A stretch of DNA of 62,989 nucleotides, taken from the NCBI RefSeq assembly GCF_004361855.1, contig NZ_SNWQ01000036.1:1-62989 (forward strand), read 5' to 3'. The translations under genes were made by a program, and so were the position numbers. The stretch is from Kribbella caucasensis (GTDB lineage Bacteria; Actinomycetota; Actinomycetes; Propionibacteriales; Kribbellaceae). Below the pieces are notes generated by a model that saw only the letters and a program-made list of their open reading frames with translations, was not told where the DNA came from and ran no database searches. Of this stretch, positions 9,101 through 17,553 are shown one piece after another (positions within the stretch are counted from its first letter, which is position 1; every line of letters begins with the position of its first letter).

Positions 9101-10294
9101 CCGAATCACTGTCAGGGCATCGCTCGCTGCCGTCCGCCGTCCCTCGGCAGCCGAGTGCCGCTCCTGCTGCGCCTCGACCTTGGCCTCGGCGGCACCTCGC
9201 TCTTCGGCAAGCCGCTCAGCATCGCCGCGCGACCGGCGTGCATCCTCGGCCGCTCGCTCGAGTTCGCGGGCGTCCCGCATCTCCGGACTCTCTCGCAGCG
9301 TCGCATCCCTCGCCTGCAGACGGGTCTGTTCCGATACGGCGTCCTCGAGCTGCGTTCTGGCCTTGGTCAGCTGCGCCTCGGCCTCGGACAGCGCCCGCTC
9401 TGCGTCGCCGAGTTCCTTGCTGATCCGCTCGAAGGTGCTGTGTGCCTCGCGCGGAAGCCTGGCGCGCCGCCGCGAAGCGATCCGGGCGTAGCGACGATAG
9501 TGGTTGAGGAATGACATGGCCGCATCCCGCGCCTCGGTCATCGCCGCCAGCGAGGAGCGATCCTCGTCGAGACTCCGGAACGCTTCGGCAACGTCTGCGA
9601 TCACCGCCTGATCCAGCGGCGGCAGGGACTCGGTCAACGCCGCGGACAACGCCTTCTCACTGGGCTTCTTCGAGAGCTGCGGTTGCCTGAGCTGAACCAG
9701 CAGGTCGACCAGCACGCCGTACCGCTGCTCCCCCAGGCCGAACAGATTCTCATCGACGGCGCGCCGGTAGTCCCGGGCACGGTCATACACCGTGCCCCGC
9801 TCATCGAGTACGTCGTTCAGCCGGTCTCGCGTCAGCGCGCTGCCGGTCGCGTCGACCAAGGTGAGATCCGCACCGATGCGCCGGCTGGTGACGAAGAACC
9901 AATGCCGCGCAACACCCCGGCCAGCCACGGCCTTCAGACCGCAACCTATCGTTCGGAAGTGAGCGGTGCCGCGCTCGTCGAGGCGCCCGAACTCCAGCCA
10001 GGTGTAGCCGAGGCGCTCAGCATGCGGGTGGTCTCCGCCGAGCAGCAGATTCCACTCCATGTGCTTCTTGGGGTCGGCGTCAGGCTCGACCCGATGTGCG
10101 GACAGATCACCGTCGAGCAAGAACGGCAGAGTGAGTGCAAGGACCTTCGACTTCCCGGTGCCGTTGTTGCCGCGCAGCAGCAGCCGCCCACCGTGAAACC
10201 AGAACTCCTCCTGGTCGTAGTAGAAGAGGTCGACGAGACCTGCGCGCAGTGGCTGCCACCGCTCGATCGCGGGAGCCGGAAGCTCCCGCGTCAC
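6188..10294 (-). CDS. jetC: Wadjet type II JetC, SMC-like ATPase (TIGR02680)
   Basis: JetC is the SMC/MukB-like motor that extrudes plasmid DNA with JetA and JetB. It has 1368 residues from GTG 10294, which overlaps the jetB stop as GTGA; an upstream in-frame extension lies inside jetB and is not used. Walker A LLRGNNGTGKSK lies at about residues 40-51. A long Ala/Glu/Arg-rich coiled-coil arm follows, broken near the middle by a hinge-like globular part. The C-terminal head carries the signature ASGGERVLAASVPLF and Walker B ITLDEAFAGVDD, then VVMTSEREWGCYP. Length and motif order fit the family. Confidence 0.93.
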   Translation of the reverse strand: MTRELPAPAIERWQPLRAGLVDLFYYDQEEFWFHGGRLLLRGNNGTGKSKVLALTLPFLLDGDLSAHRVEPDADPKKHMEWNLLLGGDHPHAERLGYTWLEFGRLDERGTAHFRTIGCGLKAVAGRGVARHWFFVTSRRIGADLTLVDATGSALTRDRLNDVLDERGTVYDRARDYRRAVDENLFGLGEQRYGVLVDLLVQLRQPQLSKKPSEKALSAALTESLPPLDQAVIADVAEAFRSLDEDRSSLAAMTEARDAAMSFLNHYRRYARIASRRRARLPREAHSTFERISKELGDAERALSEAEAQLTKARTQLEDAVSEQTRLQARDATLRESPEMRDARELERAAEDARRSRGDAERLAEERGAAEAKVEAQQERHSAAEGRRTAASDALTVIRRQAEEVASAARIASDHAERVDRALDAGSDPAQLRVEAERITSRQQRALDHVTRLLRLADEAAHEVTVVRRALGDLETETADLAERRQVAAVTVAQAGSDLLSDVRGHLDRAAELRVADIAAVLAELELWVETLQGPNPAAVAVTTASQTLAAGLATESADLDAHRRSGRARLDELTGEIARLERGEDTIPPTPYTRDPAAREGRPGAPLWRLVDFAEGVGDADRAGIEAALEAAAILDAWVTPDGELRAAETDDTLLRAGDPVPVHLGTVLRPVLDPEDPLANAVSEQLVDALLSSIGYGEQAGHTWVSPDGRFRLGVLTGSWRKSAAMLIGRMARDAARRARLAELREQALAVEAQLADLDLARAHVGERRARLAQEVADVPDDTRLRQAHSVVLALVSEQARLAERRKVAEDNEVATVRAAEQARDAVMEGTGDSGLPTTAEALSEVATALATYRIALVELWLALSVVADAERQLAETVGDLKEAERTYVGLVERARGAEQHAAAAAERHQTLQDTVGAAVAELQRQLAETAERLRTSHSQQEASRGDVERAIDARGRATGQRQTLAEQLDDATQRRAEAAESFRRFAATGLLAVALPELEVPDTGASWPPIPAMRLARRVNDELSELDDADTVWDRAQHRLNTELKTLQDTLSRHGNRASADLQEDGVVVEIEFQGRPATVAQLADALDTEVTDRVRLLSEREREVLENHLVNEVASTLQELISAAEAQVGAMNGELESRPTSTGMRLRLLWQPRPDGPAGLAAARERLMRQTSDAWSAEDRAAVGEFLQARIVEVRAQDMTGTWLEHLTAAMDYRAWNRFVIQRYQNGQWKPATGPASGGERVLAASVPLFAAASAHYSSAGNPHAPRLITLDEAFAGVDDNARAKYLGLLAAFDLDVVMTSEREWGCYPEVPGLAISQLARADGVPAVLVTNWQWDGHRRSRVDRDTRGYDEPSQGESPQDGLWE

Positions 10295-11475
10295 AGCGCC
10301 GCCTGAATCGTCGGCTCGTCGACACCGAACCGGGCAAGCGCCGGCCTCGCGGTCACGAGCTCGCCCGAGCACGCGACCAGTCGGAGCGCCTGCAGCCGAA
10401 CCAGCGCTATGGCCGCCAGCCCCCGTTCGGCACCGGGCTCGGCAGCGTCGCGACGCCAATAGCTCTTGTGCTCGACGGCCTTGCGGCGCAGCAACTCGTG
10501 GATCTCCCCCACCTGCACCTCACGCTCCGCCTGGTTCGCCAGGTATTCGGCCACCAGCAGCGTGGCGTGCCCTTCGGTCCCGCTCTCCGGCATCCGCACG
10601 TCGGTCAAGTCGTCGTACGGATCGACCATCGCGATGCCTTCAGCGCGTACCTCGGGGACCAGACCGGTCAGCTCGGTGATACGCGCCGTGATCGCGGCCC
10701 GCTGGCCCTGGAGATAAGCCCTCTCCGCCTCGTCGAGCTCGTCGTAATACAGCACCGGATCCTCGAGCAACCGTCGGGTCAGGTGATGGCGAATCCGCTG
10801 GTTCCGCAGGTCATCCGTGGTCGGCGGCAACTCGCGAGTCAATGCTTCGAGCCGCTCTTCGAATCCGCTCGCGTCGATGGTGGACGGTCCGCGCGGCGAC
10901 GTGAGCAACGCACCCAGCACCCGCCGCCGCACGTCGTACAGCACGTCGCCGGTCTCCTTGACGAAGGAGTCTTCGTCGCCTGCGACGCGGCCGAGTACGC
11001 CGATGCCGATCAGCAGCCGGACCACGGCCACCATGTCCGCTCGCTCCTCCCGGCCTTCGAGCACGAACACGACACCGGCGGCGGCAAGCGCGGGATCCGC
11101 TGCTCCGAGCACAACCTGTTCCGCCAGCCGGCCGAGCGTAATCTGCGCCTCGGCCCGGCTCAGCGATGCCAGCGCGAGACAGACCAGCACGTACCGACGG
11201 CGGCCGAATGCCTGCTTCGACTTGGCGTCTCGCGCCGGATGCGTAGGATCGGCCGAATCGGCGACCGTCTTCACCAGCCGCGCCATCTCGCTGTCGACGG
11301 CCAGGTGCCATCCGGTGTTGCGCTCGAACCAGTCACGCAGAGCCGGCGCGTGCCGCCGCACAAGCACGAGGTCGTCGTCGACCTGCCGGAGCAGTGGGCG
11401 TCGCAGCACAGCGCGGGCCGCGCGCCGGGACTCATCGGCACGCGAGGCTGCCAGCGCATCCGTCAATCCACTCAT
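10291..11475 (-). CDS. jetB: Wadjet type II JetB, kleisin-associated subunit (DUF2398/TIGR02678)
   Basis: JetB corresponds to the KITE (winged-helix dimer) subunit that binds the kleisin JetA in the Wadjet SMC complex. The 394-residue protein shows the DUF2398 pattern: YVLVCLALASLSRAEAQITL in the middle, VRRRVLGALLTSPRG, and ELLRRKAVEHKSYWRRDA near the end. ATG 11475 overlaps the jetA stop as ATGA. No catalytic motif is expected and none is seen. Confidence 0.9.
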   Translation of the reverse strand: MSGLTDALAASRADESRRAARAVLRRPLLRQVDDDLVLVRRHAPALRDWFERNTGWHLAVDSEMARLVKTVADSADPTHPARDAKSKQAFGRRRYVLVCLALASLSRAEAQITLGRLAEQVVLGAADPALAAAGVVFVLEGREERADMVAVVRLLIGIGVLGRVAGDEDSFVKETGDVLYDVRRRVLGALLTSPRGPSTIDASGFEERLEALTRELPPTTDDLRNQRIRHHLTRRLLEDPVLYYDELDEAERAYLQGQRAAITARITELTGLVPEVRAEGIAMVDPYDDLTDVRMPESGTEGHATLLVAEYLANQAEREVQVGEIHELLRRKAVEHKSYWRRDAAEPGAERGLAAIALVRLQALRLVACSGELVTARPALARFGVDEPTIQAAL

Positions 11476-13007
11476 GCGCTCCGCTCCACGAGATCGACAG
11501 CCGTGAGATCGACGATCTCCACCAGCTGATCAGGGCCACAGAAGGTGCCGTCCGGCGTACGGATCTCGGCACGCCGGCCATCGTCAAGCGCGGTCAACCG
11601 GACCGACATGCTGCCGTCAGATGTCGTCGTCTCGACCACACGCCGGCCGGGCACCCGAGCCCCCAGCGCATCACCGAGCAGCGCCAGGAAACAGCGGAAC
11701 GCCACCGGGTCGAGCTCACCCAGGTCCGACAAGCGCGTCGGATGCGAGGTTGCCAATGCCTCGCGCGCGGCCACTGCCTCCGCGGCCTCCCGCCGCGCGA
11801 GATCGGCGAGATAGCCACGCTCGGCGGAACGATCAATTACCCGGCTGGGCTTGCCGCGGCGTTCGTAGCTTCCGGTCCGACGCAACCTGGGGCTGATCAG
11901 CAACGGCGGCGCTTCCGCCCACGGCGTCAGCGCGGACACCGCTCCGTCCAGACTCTCCTCGGTCACGGACAGGTGGCGAGCCCCGCTCAGGCCGAACGAC
12001 GCCCGCCACAGCCGATGGAGATCATCCTCCGTCGGCGCCTCGGCGAACCACTTGGCCAAGGTACGGAAGTCCGCCGACCTGTCCGACCGCCCGGAACGCC
12101 GCTCGTTCAGTACCGCGACGACCTGCAGCAGCTGAGGAATCGCGGCTCGCGCCTGCGCCCGCAGCAGCTTCGCCTGGCTCGGATGGTGCGGCTCGCTGAC
12201 GAACCAGGCCCGGAATCCTTGCCAGCGCTCCTGCCACAACCGCCGGCCGCGCTCGAACTCCACCTGGCGCGGATCGCCGTCCTCGGATGCGCCCGGAGCC
12301 GCGTCCTCCGCCTCGCGCCAGGCAGCAACGGACAGCAAAGCACCCACATCCCGACGTTCCAGCCCAGCAACGAGCGCCGCGATCTCGGCGCCGGTACTCA
12401 CAAGATCCTTGATGAACCGCTCGAGATAATCGATCAGCCGGTCCTTGTACGCGCGGAACACGTCGGCATCGGCATCGTGCAGATCGATCGTGCGCTGCAG
12501 CGAGCCCATGAAGGCCTGAGCGTTACCGGCCAGGTCCGTGAACCGATCAACCAGCGCACGCAACAACAGATGCACCTTCGCCGCGTCGGGTTCCGAGGAA
12601 CCGGCCAGCTCGGCGAGCGCCCGAAGCTGCGTCGCGATGTCCGCGAGGGCGACTGCTTGCAAGGCTCCACGCCTACCGAGCGCCTCGTCGTACGCCGTGA
12701 CCGCCTGCTCCACTGCCTCACCGCGCACCGTCAGCTGATAGAGGAACCGCGATCGATGGAAATCCTCGACAGTCGTCACCCGGCTGGTATCGGGATCAGC
12801 ACGGAGATTGCCCCACTCGACCAGCTGGGTGAGCGCATCACCGATCACCGCCAACTCCGCGGCGTCGTGCATCGACGCGCGGACGTCCTCCGGTCGCAGG
12901 TGCACGGTGAACCGCCGTTTGGCCTGCACGAACGCGTCCATGACGGCCCGATACAGCCGCTCGTTGGGCGCGGTCAGATAACTGAACGGCGTGAACCCTC
13001 CGTCCAC
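11472..13007 (-). CDS. jetA: Wadjet type II JetA, kleisin subunit (DUF2397/TIGR02677)
   Basis: JetA is the kleisin-like subunit that bridges the SMC heads in the Wadjet complex. The 511-residue reading starts at GTG 13007, giving FTPFSYLTAPNERLYRAVMD, the usual DUF2397 N-terminus. A GGAAGGGAG ribosome site lies just upstream. An in-frame extension to 13109 is Pro/Arg-rich and non-homologous. It is the promoter-proximal gene, and all four jet genes overlap by four bases, so they are made as one stoichiometric set. Confidence 0.9.
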   Translation of the reverse strand: MDGGFTPFSYLTAPNERLYRAVMDAFVQAKRRFTVHLRPEDVRASMHDAAELAVIGDALTQLVEWGNLRADPDTSRVTTVEDFHRSRFLYQLTVRGEAVEQAVTAYDEALGRRGALQAVALADIATQLRALAELAGSSEPDAAKVHLLLRALVDRFTDLAGNAQAFMGSLQRTIDLHDADADVFRAYKDRLIDYLERFIKDLVSTGAEIAALVAGLERRDVGALLSVAAWREAEDAAPGASEDGDPRQVEFERGRRLWQERWQGFRAWFVSEPHHPSQAKLLRAQARAAIPQLLQVVAVLNERRSGRSDRSADFRTLAKWFAEAPTEDDLHRLWRASFGLSGARHLSVTEESLDGAVSALTPWAEAPPLLISPRLRRTGSYERRGKPSRVIDRSAERGYLADLARREAAEAVAAREALATSHPTRLSDLGELDPVAFRCFLALLGDALGARVPGRRVVETTTSDGSMSVRLTALDDGRRAEIRTPDGTFCGPDQLVEIVDLTAVDLVERSA

Positions 13008-13149
13008 CGTGCTCCCTTCCTGATCCGGTCCGCGCCAGCGTATCGGCCCGCGCCGACAGTTCCGCCGCCCGGGCACCCCGCCAACAGGTTCAGCGGCGGG
13101 GTCGCGCATCCGCCACCGGTCACCAAACGATCACCGGCACGATCCCAGA

Positions 13150-13175
13150 CTCGGCGTGCTCCCAGGCACGCCGAG
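13150..13175. repeat. Perfect 10-bp inverted repeat upstream of jetA
   Basis: CTCGGCGTGC (13150-13159) and GCACGCCGAG (13166-13175) are separated by TCCCAG. There is no T-tract on either side, so it is less likely a terminator than an operator or a hairpin. It lies about 145 bases upstream of the jetA start. Confidence 0.55.
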
Positions 13176-13223
13176 CCAGGGGCCATCGCCCGCCCCTCGG
13201 CTGCACCTACGCGCGAACGCCGA

Positions 13224-13255
13224 TCAGCCGGTCAGCCGGTCAGCCGGTCAGCCGG
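13224..13255. repeat. 8-bp tandem repeat, four copies
   Basis: Four head-to-tail copies of TCAGCCGG followed by a degenerate fifth (TCAACGG). No gene crosses it. It could be a slippage-prone tract or part of an upstream control region for the Wadjet operon. Confidence 0.8.
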
Positions 13256-13675
13256 TCAACGGAGAGGTACGGGACGTCCGGGTTGTAGACCGGGGCGATC
13301 CAGAACCAGTGCAGGGCGTTCAGATCCGTGTCACGCGTGTGTACGTGCCCGGGAGGGCGATCTCGTCGTACCGGCACGACCGCAACACCTCCCGCGCGGG
13401 AAAACCCAAACACCAACGCCCCTGGTGTAGAGGAATCCCTACAGACTTGCTGAACCCCGCTCGAGCGGAAGCCCTGGTGCCTGCGAGGGCCATCAAGGCA
13501 GTTGTTGTTGAGAGCACTGACCCAGAACGTGGGCTCTTACCGCACCAGCTGCCAAACCGGGAGCTGACGAGGAGACAACCCCAGGACGAACGAGCGGGAC
13601 GGCGGTTCTGGCCGCCGCCCCGCCTCCATCTCATCAGGCCAACCGGGCGCTTTGGGTTAGCACGGGGCGTCGGAA

Positions 13676-14296
13676 CTAGGGACGCGGCGTGCCGGGCGTG
13701 GGGCGGCGGGGGGTGCGGAGGCCGAGGGTGCGGCGACCGGCTTCGGTGAGGTGTTGATTCAGGGCTTTGTCGTCGAGCTCGACGAGAGCCGGCCCGACCG
13801 CGCCGGCGATCCCGGCGAACACCAGGGCCGCCTTGACCAGCCCGGCCGGCCCCGGGTCGACGTCGGCGAGCAGTTTGACCTGACGGTTGATCAGCGTCCC
13901 CAGGTCAACTTGTGCGCGAAGGATCTCGATCACGCCACGGTCGGCGGCCAGCACCGAGATCAGCGCCCGATTCCGCACGGCGAGGTCGGCGTAGCCAGTG
14001 AGCATGTGCTCCGCGCGCGCATGCACCGTGCGTTGCCCCTCGGCTGCGTCGACGATGGCCCGCAACTGCTCGAGCACCGGCTCGACAACCGCGTTGAGGA
14101 GCTCCTCGCGGGTGTGGAAGTGGTGATAGACGGCCGCCTTCGTGACCCCGAGTTCGTCCGCGATCATCTGCAGCGAGGTGCCCGCGAAGCTGTGCTGCGT
14201 GAACAGGCGGAGCGCGACATCGATGAAGCGCTGTCTGCTATCGGTCGCTCCTGCCGTCTTGGGTGCTGCCGTCTTGGGTGTTGCAGCCGTGGCCAA
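13676..14296 (-). CDS. TetR family transcriptional regulator
   Basis: This is a 206-residue TetR repressor. The helix-turn-helix lies at about residues 20-65 (FIDVALRLFTQHSF, LQMIADELGVTKAAVYHHF). The C-terminal ligand domain is TetR-like and ends in a Pro/Arg tail. The start is TTG 14296 with a strong AAGGAGGACAC ribosome site; the first residues are an Ala/Thr/Pro/Lys repeat. It diverges from the MMPL operon, and four palindromes in the 213-base gap are likely its operators, so it probably represses itself and the exporter operon. Confidence 0.9.
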   Translation of the reverse strand: MATAATPKTAAPKTAGATDSRQRFIDVALRLFTQHSFAGTSLQMIADELGVTKAAVYHHFHTREELLNAVVEPVLEQLRAIVDAAEGQRTVHARAEHMLTGYADLAVRNRALISVLAADRGVIEILRAQVDLGTLINRQVKLLADVDPGPAGLVKAALVFAGIAGAVGPALVELDDKALNQHLTEAGRRTLGLRTPRRPTPGTPRP

Positions 14297-14342
14297 GTGT
14301 CCTCCTTGTTGCCCCGATGATCCCCAGGATCACTCACAGTAC

Positions 14343-14451
14343 CTTGCCGATCGACAAGGCGACAACTTGCCGATCGGTAACTTGTCGACTTGCCGCTCGG
14401 CAAGCATCTAACTTTACGAACGGCTAGCTATTGACTAGACGATCGGCTAGT
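14343..14451. promoter_or_regulatory. Cluster of four palindromic operators between tetR and mmpL
   Basis: CTTGCCG-AT-CGACAAG (14343-14358), CTTGCCG-AT-CGGTAAC (14366-14381) and CTTGCCG-CT-CGGCAAG (14389-14404, perfect) form a 23-base periodic array of one 16-bp palindrome. A fourth, related palindrome with arms ACTAGA/GCTAGT around CGATCG lies at 14434-14451. The regular spacing of about two helical turns suggests cooperative TetR binding. A TTGACT hexamer at 14431-14436 could be a -35 box of the exporter promoter. Confidence 0.7.
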
Positions 14452-14509
14452 CTCCTTCGAGTCAGTGGCGTCGCATCGAGCGCCTCGTACGTCCGAAGGA
14501 GTGCATCTC

Positions 14510-16720
14510 ATGGCAACGCTGCTGTACCGGCTCGGCCGGTTCTGTTACCGCCACCGCTGGCAAGTGACCAGCATCTGGGCCCTCGTCCTGGTCCTGGCCG
14601 GAGTGGGCGCCGGCACCCTCTCCGGCCAGATGTCGAACTCGTTCACCGTGCCGGGCACCGAGGCACAGCAAGCCATCAACCAGTTGGCCGACCGCTTCCC
14701 GCAGGCCAATGTCGGAGGCGCCACCGCCAGGGTGGTCTTCGTCGCGCCGAGCGGTACGACGCTGGCGCAGCCCACCAACCGAGCCGCTGTCGGACAGGTG
14801 GTCGCGGCGATGACTGCGGCACCGCAGGTCGGCACAGTCACCGACCCGTTCAAGACCGCCGCCATCTCGACCGACGGCCGCTACGCGATCGCTCAGGTGA
14901 GCTACAAGGTCCAGGGCACCGAACTGACCAACGCCGACCGCACCGCACTGGAGCAAAGTTTCGAGGCCGGGCGAACTGCCGGACTCACCGTCGAAGCCGG
15001 CGGTGACGCACTACGGCCCAGCGAGGCCGCCGGAGCAGCAGAAGGCATCGGAGTTCTGATCGCGGCACTCGTGCTCGTCATCACCTTCGGATCGCTGATC
15101 GCGGCCGGATTGCCGCTGCTCACGGCAATCGTCGGTGTCGGCGTCGGTATCGCCGGCATCACCACGTTGTCCGGCTTCGCCGACATCAACGCCAACAGCC
15201 TGATCCTGGCCCTCATGCTCGGCCTCGCCGTCGGCATCGACTACGCGCTGTTCATCGTCTCGCGCTTCCGGCACGAACTACTGGAAGGCAGCGACGGACA
15301 GCGGGCAGCCGGCCGCGCGGTCGGGACCGCCGGGTCCGCGGTTGTCTTCGCCGGACTCACCGTCATCATCGCCCTGGCCGGACTCACCGTGGTCGGCGTC
15401 CCGGTCCTCGCCTCGATGGGCCTGGCCGCCGCCGGCACCGTCGCGGTCGCCGTACTGATCGCGATCACCCTCATCCCCGCACTGCTCGCCTTCACCGGCC
15501 GCCGCGTGCTCGGCCGTAAACTGCGGCATCGTACGGCGATTGGCCAGGAGTCCAACCAGGGCCGCACGCCGATGGGCGAGCGCTGGGCCAGACTCGTCAC
15601 GCGTCGACGGATCCCGATCCTGATCGTCGCTCTGCTCGGCCTCGGCGCGGTCACGATGCCGATGACCGACTTGCGGCTAGGCCTGCCCGACGACGGCATG
15701 GCCGCCGTCGACACGACGCAGCGCAAGGCGTACGACCTGATCAGCGAAGGCTTCGGGCCGGGCCTGAACGGCCCGCTCACAGTTGTGGTGAGCACGACCG
15801 ACGCCAGCACGACCACCACGGCGGCGACGGAGACCGCCGCGACGATCAAGGCACTGCCCGACGTCGCTGCCGTCACGCCGGCTGTCCTGAGCCCGGACGG
15901 AACCACCGCACTGCTCAGCGTCATCCCGGCCAGCGCACCCACCGACCAGAAGACCACCGACCTGGTCCACGCCATCCGCGCCGAGCAAACCACGCTCTAT
16001 CACCAGACCGGCGCCGAAGTCACCGTCACCGGACAGACCGCGCTGAACATCGACGTCTCCAACAAGATCGGCGACGCCCTGCCGCTGTACCTCGCGATCA
16101 TCGTCGGCTTGGCCATGCTGCTGCTGATGGTGGTCTTCCGCTCCGTACTGGTACCGCTGAAGGCCACCCTCGGGTTCCTGCTCAGCACCGCCGCCACCTT
16201 CGGCGCCGTCGTCGCGGTCTTCCAGTGGGGCTGGCTCGGCAGCATCCTCGGAGTCACCGAGACCGGCCCCATCATGAGCCTGCTGCCCGTCCTGCTCGTC
16301 GGCATCCTGTTCGGCCTCGCGATGGACTACCAGGTCTTCCTGGTCACCCGGATGCGCGAGGACTACACCCACAGCGCCGACGCTCAAGCAGCCGTTGTCA
16401 CCGGCGTACGCCATGGTGCCCGCGTCGTCTCAGCCGCCGCGATCATCATGATCAGCGTCTTCGGAGGGTTCATCCTCTCCCCCGACGTCCTGGTGAAATC
16501 CATCGGCTTCGCCCTGGCGTTCGGCGTGCTCGTCGACGCGTTCGTCGTCCGGATGACCATCGTGCCGGCCGTCATGTCACTGCTAGGCAACGCCGCCTGG
16601 TGGCTCCCCCGCTGGCTTGGCCGCGTCCTCCCCCGCGTCGACATCGAAGGCGAAGCACTCGACCACAGCGCTGCGACGCCGGACACCACCGACACCCCGG
16701 TCGCCGAACCGGTGCACTGA
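14510..16720 (+). CDS. MMPL family RND transporter
   Basis: This is a 736-residue inner-membrane exporter of the MmpL/ActII-3 class. It has an N-terminal helix, a first periplasmic loop, five to six helices with the LALMLGLAVGIDYALFIVSRFRHEL signature near 230-255 (shown here in two parts: LALMLGLAVGIDYA, LFIVSRFRHEL), a second loop (VDTTQRKAYDLISEGFGPG), and a second helix bundle with LFGLAMDYQVFLVTRMRE. I chose ATG 14510 because GAAGGAG lies just upstream; an ATG at 14465 is also in frame. It leads an operon with a PAP2-like protein and a lipase, so a lipid cargo is plausible but unproven. Confidence 0.9.
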   Translation: MATLLYRLGRFCYRHRWQVTSIWALVLVLAGVGAGTLSGQMSNSFTVPGTEAQQAINQLADRFPQANVGGATARVVFVAPSGTTLAQPTNRAAVGQVVAAMTAAPQVGTVTDPFKTAAISTDGRYAIAQVSYKVQGTELTNADRTALEQSFEAGRTAGLTVEAGGDALRPSEAAGAAEGIGVLIAALVLVITFGSLIAAGLPLLTAIVGVGVGIAGITTLSGFADINANSLILALMLGLAVGIDYALFIVSRFRHELLEGSDGQRAAGRAVGTAGSAVVFAGLTVIIALAGLTVVGVPVLASMGLAAAGTVAVAVLIAITLIPALLAFTGRRVLGRKLRHRTAIGQESNQGRTPMGERWARLVTRRRIPILIVALLGLGAVTMPMTDLRLGLPDDGMAAVDTTQRKAYDLISEGFGPGLNGPLTVVVSTTDASTTTTAATETAATIKALPDVAAVTPAVLSPDGTTALLSVIPASAPTDQKTTDLVHAIRAEQTTLYHQTGAEVTVTGQTALNIDVSNKIGDALPLYLAIIVGLAMLLLMVVFRSVLVPLKATLGFLLSTAATFGAVVAVFQWGWLGSILGVTETGPIMSLLPVLLVGILFGLAMDYQVFLVTRMREDYTHSADAQAAVVTGVRHGARVVSAAAIIMISVFGGFILSPDVLVKSIGFALAFGVLVDAFVVRMTIVPAVMSLLGNAAWWLPRWLGRVLPRVDIEGEALDHSAATPDTTDTPVAEPVH

Positions 16721-16751
16721 CCGCAACCCACACCAAGAAAGGCGGCTCCGC

Positions 16752-17543
16752 ATGCGAACGACGAACTCGGCCAGAACCGACACCATCGGGCTCGTCGACG
16801 CTGCGGAGCCGTCACGCAAACGGGCCCTCGCCACGCTGCCCGCCGTACGGCAGGTGCTGCGCGAAATTCTGCTGCTCGGATCGATGTACGTCGTCTACAG
16901 CATCGGCCGGATCTATGCGGCCAAGCACAGCGCGTCGGCGTTCGACAACGCGCACCGGCTGGTCCACTGGGAACGCGAGCTGGGTCTACCGAGCGAGGCA
17001 GCCCTGCAGCACTCATTCCTCCAGCTTCCCCATCTCCCCCAGGCCGCCAACGCGTACTACGCCTACGTCCACTTCCCACTCACCGCACTCGTCCTGATCT
17101 GGCTCTCGGTACGGCGTCCCGCCGCTTACAAGAAGGTGCGGTCGACCCTGATGGCGCTCACCGGCCTCGCCCTGGTCGGGCACACCATCTTCCCGCTGGC
17201 ACCGCCACGGATGCTGCCCAACCTGGGCTGGGTGGACACCGGCATCAGGTTCGGCCAGTCCGTCTACGGGCCGAACAGCGACACCGGGATGGCCAATCAG
17301 TTCGCCGCGATGCCAAGCCTCCACGTCGGCTGGGCCGCCTTGATCGCCATCGCGATGATCACAGTGACCCGCAGCCGGTTGCGATGGCTGTGGCTCCTGC
17401 ACCCCCTGACCACGTTGGCGGTGGTCGTACTGACCGCCAATCACTACTGGCTGGACGGCCTCGTCGCGCTCACCCTGCTCATCTGCTGCCTGCTCCTGCC
17501 CAAAGGCATGCGATCCCCAGACCCACGACTACTCCACAGATAA
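16752..17543 (+). CDS. PAP2/inositol-phosphorylceramide-synthase-like membrane protein
   Basis: This is a 263-residue protein with about six membrane segments. It carries the PAP2-superfamily phosphatase motifs AAMPSLHVGWA (about 182-192) and TANHYWLDGLVAL (about 230-242), which hold the active-site histidines and the final Asp. Proteins of this type act on lipid phosphates at the membrane face or exchange lipid head groups. It starts at ATG 16752, 31 bases after the MMPL gene, behind AAAGGCGG. An in-frame extension to 16617 lies in the MMPL gene and is ignored. Confidence 0.85.
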   Translation: MRTTNSARTDTIGLVDAAEPSRKRALATLPAVRQVLREILLLGSMYVVYSIGRIYAAKHSASAFDNAHRLVHWERELGLPSEAALQHSFLQLPHLPQAANAYYAYVHFPLTALVLIWLSVRRPAAYKKVRSTLMALTGLALVGHTIFPLAPPRMLPNLGWVDTGIRFGQSVYGPNSDTGMANQFAAMPSLHVGWAALIAIAMITVTRSRLRWLWLLHPLTTLAVVVLTANHYWLDGLVALTLLICCLLLPKGMRSPDPRLLHR

Positions 17544-17553
17544 GAGCCTTCAG

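Larger units (their letters stand above)
13008..13675. other. Non-coding spacer upstream of Wadjet
   Basis: Between jetA and the TetR gene no full gene is visible. A minus-strand stretch near 13257-13353 reads DLNALHWFWIAPVYNPDVPY, which looks protein-like but has no start or length. The remainder to 13675 is unassigned and may be insertion-sequence debris. The perfect hairpin and tandem repeats here are listed separately. Confidence 0.4.

Noticed and set aside
10295..10459. N-terminal extension of jetC to 10459
   Set aside because: The added residues are Arg-rich, overlap jetB by 169 bases and lack homology; GTG 10294 overlaps the jetB stop like the other jet genes.
13221..13262. Possible CRISPR-like repeat
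   Set aside because: The units are 8 bp in direct tandem with no spacers, so this is a simple tandem repeat.
11394..13430. 678-codon plus-strand open frame across jetA and upstream
   Set aside because: Shadow frame; the minus strand gives a coherent DUF2397 protein with a ribosome site.
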